NCBI GenBank assembly: GCA_031282125.1
Contig: JAITEH010000128.1
Span: 1 to 7,671 of the forward strand
Direction of reading: 5' to 3'
DNA: 7,671 bases
DNA from: Campylobacteraceae bacterium
Lineage (GTDB): Bacteria > Campylobacterota > Campylobacteria > Campylobacterales > Campylobacteraceae
Shown here: piece after piece, positions 5,165-7,671 of the stretch
How positions within the stretch are numbered: the first letter of the stretch is position 1
Layout of the letters: each line of letters starts with the position of its first letter
Position numbers and translations under genes: made by a program
The notes under the pieces: generated by a model
The model's database searches: none
Told to the model about the DNA's origin: nothing
The model's input: only the letters and a program-made list of their open reading frames with translations

Positions 5165-5727
5165 GCGCTAAACTTTTTGCCCTTATAGATATCGCGACTA
5201 TGGAGAAAAACGATAAAACTCTTTTGTGGATTACACAAAGGATACACAATCTTGATGCGGCGATGGCAGAATACAGAAATAAAACAGGCAGTTTCGAAGA
5301 AAAAAGAGATGATATCCTGACAATAAAAGAGTATTTGAACATACCTTTGATTGTGAATGACGATATATCATTAGCGCCGTTTTGCGACGGAGTGCATTTG
5401 GGACAAGACGACCTTTTGAAGTATGCAGATAGCGTCGCAAAGAGTGTGGAGCATGTAAGGAGTATTATCGGCGGCAAAATACTCGGCATCTCAACGCACA
5501 ATGAAAAAGAGATTTTGGAAGCAAACGATACAAGCGTTGATTATATAGGGCTTGGCGCATATAGAAAAACCTCCACAAAAGATACCGATAATATCTTGGG
5601 AGACAGACTCTCATCCCTTGCTCTGCTGTCAAAAAAGCCCGTAGCGGCGATAGGCGGCGTCAAGCTTAACGACCATATCGCTAACGTATCGTATCTTGTT
5701 GTTGGTGCGGGACTTTATGAAAATTAA
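5161..5727 (+). CDS. Thiamine phosphate synthase family protein (ThiE-like, short form)
   Basis: This is a 188-residue TIM-barrel protein of the ThiE/TenI family. ThiE joins HMP-PP and thiazole phosphate to make thiamine phosphate. Its strand motifs are LFALID (5-10), YRNKTG (38-43), IVNDD (64-68), DGVHLGQDD (76-84), GISTH (109-113), DYIGLG (127-132), KTSTKDT (136-142) and AIGG (163-166). Aligned by eye to Bacillus subtilis ThiE, the substrate and Mg2+ residues are kept (R39, K41, N66, D67, D84, S111, T137, K140); the Gln of QxREK is E37. The protein stops right after the last strand (VVGAGLYEN), so the final helix of about 25 residues is missing. The start must be TTG at 5161: a stop lies 12 bases upstream in frame, AAAGG is six bases before it, and the first barrel strand would be lost with any later start. 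TTGA overlaps the accD stop. Confidence 0.8.
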   Translation: MSAKLFALIDIATMEKNDKTLLWITQRIHNLDAAMAEYRNKTGSFEEKRDDILTIKEYLNIPLIVNDDISLAPFCDGVHLGQDDLLKYADSVAKSVEHVRSIIGGKILGISTHNEKEILEANDTSVDYIGLGAYRKTSTKDTDNILGDRLSSLALLSKKPVAAIGGVKLNDHIANVSYLVVGAGLYEN

Positions 5728-6175
5728 CGTTTACTCTATAGAAAAATGTACGCCCGCAAGCATCAAGCAGTTATGCGGCGAATTTATAAAGATGAGTTCG
5801 GTATTTGCCAAAGTAGAAGAGACGGCGCTTTTTAACTCATCTGTAACGCAGGCGCAGAGCAAAGGCGCAAATGCCGCGAAAAGCGCATATTCGTCGATTT
5901 ACGAGCCGTATCTTAAAGGCTATACCGTAGCGCTTGATGAAGAGGGCGAAGAGATTACAAGCGCACAATTCAGCGCTATTTTTGAAAACGGTGCGGATAT
6001 AAGGTTTTTTATAGGAGGCGCATACGGTTTTGAGGAACAGTTTTTGCGTCGTACTAAAAGAGTTATAAGCTTAAGTAGATTAACATACGCGCATAAAATA
6101 GCAAAAGTCGTATTACTTGAGCAAATATACCGCGGGTTGTGTATCAAAAACAACCATCCGTATCATAAAGAGTAA
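5717..6175 (+). CDS. rlmH: 23S rRNA (pseudouridine-1915 N3) methyltransferase RlmH
   Basis: RlmH is a SPOUT-class (trefoil-knot) enzyme that uses S-adenosylmethionine to methylate pseudouridine 1915 in helix 69 of 23S rRNA on assembled 70S ribosomes. The 152-residue product has the normal length of about 155. It has LDEEGEEITSAQF (73-85), the FFIGGAYGF glycine loop (97-105), SLSRLTYAHKIAKVVLLEQIYR (118-139) that forms the knot and cofactor site, and the terminal HPYHK. The ATG at 5717 is chosen because it gives MKINVYSIEK, the family start, with GCGGGA just upstream; an in-frame TTG at 5696 would add seven unrelated residues. It overlaps the ThiE-like gene by 11 bases and is followed after 17 bases by dksA. 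Confidence 0.95.
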   Translation: MKINVYSIEKCTPASIKQLCGEFIKMSSVFAKVEETALFNSSVTQAQSKGANAAKSAYSSIYEPYLKGYTVALDEEGEEITSAQFSAIFENGADIRFFIGGAYGFEEQFLRRTKRVISLSRLTYAHKIAKVVLLEQIYRGLCIKNNHPYHKE

Positions 6176-6192
6176 AATGCTAAAGGATAGTA

Positions 6193-6558
6193 ATGAAAAA
6201 AAATGATATTGAGTTTTTTAAAGAGCTGCTTTTAAGCCGTAAAGAACAGGTACTCAAAAACATAGACGGCACAGCTAAAGAGATAAGAGATATAGACGTA
6301 TCGGATGCGCAGGATGACGCTGATTTGGCAAGTTTGAATACAAGCAGTTTTATAGGTCAGGCGTTAAGCGTACAACAATCAAAAGAGCTGCTTGAGATAG
6401 AATATGCATTAGGCAAAATAGAAAACGGAACTTACGGCATATGCGAAATGTGCGAAGAAGAGATAAGCATTCAGCGTCTCAAAATCAAACCGCACGCAAA
6501 ATACTGCATCGTCTGCCGCGAGATAGCCGAACAGACAAAAAATAAAAGGAGTTTATAA
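6193..6558 (+). CDS. dksA: DksA/TraR-family RNA polymerase-binding transcription factor
   Basis: DksA proteins enter the RNA polymerase secondary channel and, with ppGpp, adjust promoter activity, notably of rRNA and amino-acid genes. The 121-residue product has an N-terminal coiled coil, the acidic tip D41-x2-D44-x-A46 equivalent to Escherichia coli D71, D74 and A76, and a four-cysteine zinc finger (C84-x2-C87-x17-C105-x2-C108) with the family segment GTYGICEMCEEEI. It is shorter than the 151-residue Escherichia coli DksA, lacking most of the N-terminal extension, which is usual for Campylobacterota. AAAGGA lies five bases before the ATG. Its TAA overlaps the next ATG by one base (TAATG). 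The tip residues suggest it is a functional DksA and not just a TraR-like relative. Confidence 0.92.
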   Translation: MKKNDIEFFKELLLSRKEQVLKNIDGTAKEIRDIDVSDAQDDADLASLNTSSFIGQALSVQQSKELLEIEYALGKIENGTYGICEMCEEEISIQRLKIKPHAKYCIVCREIAEQTKNKRSL

Positions 6559-7580
6559 TGGGTATCAGGGCTTATCTGTTTTTTTCATTTTTACTGTTAG
6601 CGATTGTCGGGATTTACACCTACTCTATCGTTCCAAGTGAAAACACATATTACACATTGACGATATTTGGGAACTCTTGGGAGCTTCCTATAGCTGTATG
6701 GCTTATCATCCCCGCATTTGTGCTGTTAATAGCTTCCGTAGCGCACATGGTATTTTACTCTATCAAAAATTTCTTCATAAAACGACTGTTGAAAAAAGAT
6801 TATGAAGCGCTGCTTACAGAGATAAGATACACACTTCTTGGTGAAGAAAAAGAGTTTGAGTATAGACACGATGCTTTCAAAGTGCTCTCTATTGCCGTTA
6901 GAAGAATGAAATTCAATCCAAAAAGCGAAGATACTAAAACAGGCAAAAAAGAGATTGACGAGATTTATGAAATTTTAGAAAAAATAAGAGACGGCGTATA
7001 TGTGGATTTGAAGAAATTCCGCCTTAGAAGCGATAATGAACTCTTAAACCAAAACCGTCTGAATTTTGCCAAAGACGACAAAAAATCCATCGGCGAAGTT
7101 TTAAAACACTGCCCGACATTAGACAGCGTAGCTTGCAAAAAAGCTTTTGACGCTCTCTTAAGTCAAGCCTCATACGCAGAAATCAAAGCTTACAAATACC
7201 AGCTCACAAACGAGATGGTTTTGGATTTACTCAAAAGATTTGCCGACAAAGAGGATAACTTCACGCTAAACGTTGAAGAGGTTAAAGAGCTTTTGGAAAC
7301 GAATGGCTTGGATACAAACGGATTTTTAGCTGCGGCTAGAGTTCTTAAGAATGTACTTGAGCCCGATGTTCTCTTGAAGTTATATGACAATTTACAGCTC
7401 AAAAACCACGATGCGGCGTTTTCGTATTTATATATTCTTTTTGAGTTAAGACTTATAGATAAAGCCAGAGAATTTTTGGACGGCAACGACGAAAGCGAAT
7501 TTGAGAGATTTAGAATTCTTCTATTTTTACGCGACAACGGGAAATTTGTAGATACGGATTACCTAATCTGTAATGCATAA
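6558..7580 (+). CDS. Two-TM membrane protein with LapA-like N-terminus and helical cytoplasmic domain
   Basis: The function of this 340-residue protein is not recognised. The sequence shows a first membrane helix (about 5-24), a short polar loop (25-42, containing YYTLTIFGNSWELP), a second helix (about 43-66), then a basic stop-transfer segment (KNFFIKRLLKK). R4 and the basic residues after the second helix place both ends in the cytoplasm. The hairpin with a beta-like TLTIFGNSWELP segment resembles the N-terminus of LapA (DUF1049) proteins, but the long C-terminal part, rich in Lys, Glu and Leu and predicted helical, does not match LapA. No enzymatic motif, metal site or nucleotide-binding loop is visible. 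AAAAGGAG lies just before the ATG, which overlaps the dksA stop by one base. As I recall, an uncharacterised gene holds the same place between dksA and dus in Campylobacter. Confidence 0.85.
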   Translation: MGIRAYLFFSFLLLAIVGIYTYSIVPSENTYYTLTIFGNSWELPIAVWLIIPAFVLLIASVAHMVFYSIKNFFIKRLLKKDYEALLTEIRYTLLGEEKEFEYRHDAFKVLSIAVRRMKFNPKSEDTKTGKKEIDEIYEILEKIRDGVYVDLKKFRLRSDNELLNQNRLNFAKDDKKSIGEVLKHCPTLDSVACKKAFDALLSQASYAEIKAYKYQLTNEMVLDLLKRFADKEDNFTLNVEEVKELLETNGLDTNGFLAAARVLKNVLEPDVLLKLYDNLQLKNHDAAFSYLYILFELRLIDKAREFLDGNDESEFERFRILLFLRDNGKFVDTDYLICNA

Positions 7581-7671
7581 AATTGATTTTAGCCAAAGCT
7601 TGACGGCTTTGGCGCCGTTAGCTGGTTTTACCGACCTGCCGTTTCGCACTGTCTGTAAAAGATTTGGCGTG
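7573..7671 (+). CDS. tRNA-dihydrouridine synthase, N-terminal part (3' truncated by window)
   Basis: Thirty-three codons are visible to the window edge. The product MHKIDFSQSLTALAPLAGFT continues DLPFRTVCKRFGV. The APLAGFTDLPFR segment is the FMN-binding first strand and loop of the Dus TIM barrel (APMAGVTDLPFR in DusB). Dus enzymes reduce specific uridines in tRNA, mostly in the D-loop, using FMN and NADPH. The catalytic cysteine and the C-terminal tRNA-binding domain are outside the window, so DusA, DusB and DusC cannot be told apart for certain, though the sequence is closest to DusB. The ATG overlaps the end of the preceding gene by eight bases and has no good Shine-Dalgarno, so translation probably depends on coupling to that gene. 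Confidence 0.88.
   Translation, partial: MHKIDFSQSLTALAPLAGFTDLPFRTVCKRFGV

Noticed and set aside
4459..5247. Long minus-strand open frame (262 codons) opposite accD
   Set aside because: It lies antisense to the clearly real accD, has low-complexity Ser/Pro/Ile-rich composition, no family motif and no ribosome binding site; it is a codon-bias shadow.
5696..5716. Upstream TTG start for rlmH
   Set aside because: It would add MLLVRDF, which is not part of the family; the ATG at 5717 gives the standard N-terminus with a ribosome binding site.
1..7671. Defence system, mobile element, CRISPR array or prophage
   Set aside because: No transposase, integrase, nuclease, direct-repeat array or terminal inverted repeats were found; nearly all genes are core housekeeping families. 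The only repeat array is the protein-coding WG array.

Overview
The window reads as chromosomal core sequence of a Campylobacterota (epsilonproteobacterial) bacterium, most likely a Sulfurimonas/Sulfuricurvum/Sulfurospirillum-like genus. The reasons are the moderately low GC, TATAAT-type -10 boxes without clear -35 boxes, the short Cys-containing RecO variant, an IF-3 tail of the [13 protein letters not shown] type, and the gene order IMPase-accD-(ThiE-like)-rlmH-dksA-membrane protein-dus. From memory, the Campylobacter jejuni cluster around accD has the same order but lacks the ThiE-like gene. Genus-level placement is inference; no search was run.

Left part (1-1682, all + strand): the 3' end of infC (IF-3) with a terminator, a small lipoprotein gene of the Sbal_3080 type with its own promoter and structured leader, then rpmI (L35) and rplT (L20). 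The lipoprotein gene splits the usual infC-rpmI-rplT operon. The rpmI-rplT spacer holds two look-alike hairpins next to the rplT ribosome binding site, a candidate L20 autoregulatory leader. A terminator with a 12-bp perfect stem closes the block.

Middle part (1683-3533, - strand): recO (recombination mediator) and, downstream on the same strand, a gene with its own promoter for an exported protein built from about eight WG-type repeats with a 35-residue period.

Right part (3597-7671, + strand): a tightly packed operon starting from a short divergent promoter region shared with recO. It encodes an inositol-monophosphatase-family phosphatase, AccD (malonyl-CoA synthesis), a compact ThiE-like protein started from TTG, RlmH (23S rRNA Psi1915 methylation), a short DksA-family protein, a two-TM membrane protein with a LapA-like N-terminus, and the 5' end of a dihydrouridine synthase gene. 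All junctions but one overlap by 1-11 bases; the exception is a 17-base gap before dksA. This ties lipid synthesis, ribosome/tRNA modification and ppGpp-linked transcription control to one transcript.

No mobile element, CRISPR array, tRNA or rRNA gene was seen. Most of the window is ordinary core genome. The best candidates for something less described are the tandem leader hairpins before rplT, the trimmed ThiE-like enzyme inside the accD operon, the lipoprotein inserted in the ribosomal-protein operon, and the uncharacterised two-TM protein between dksA and dus.
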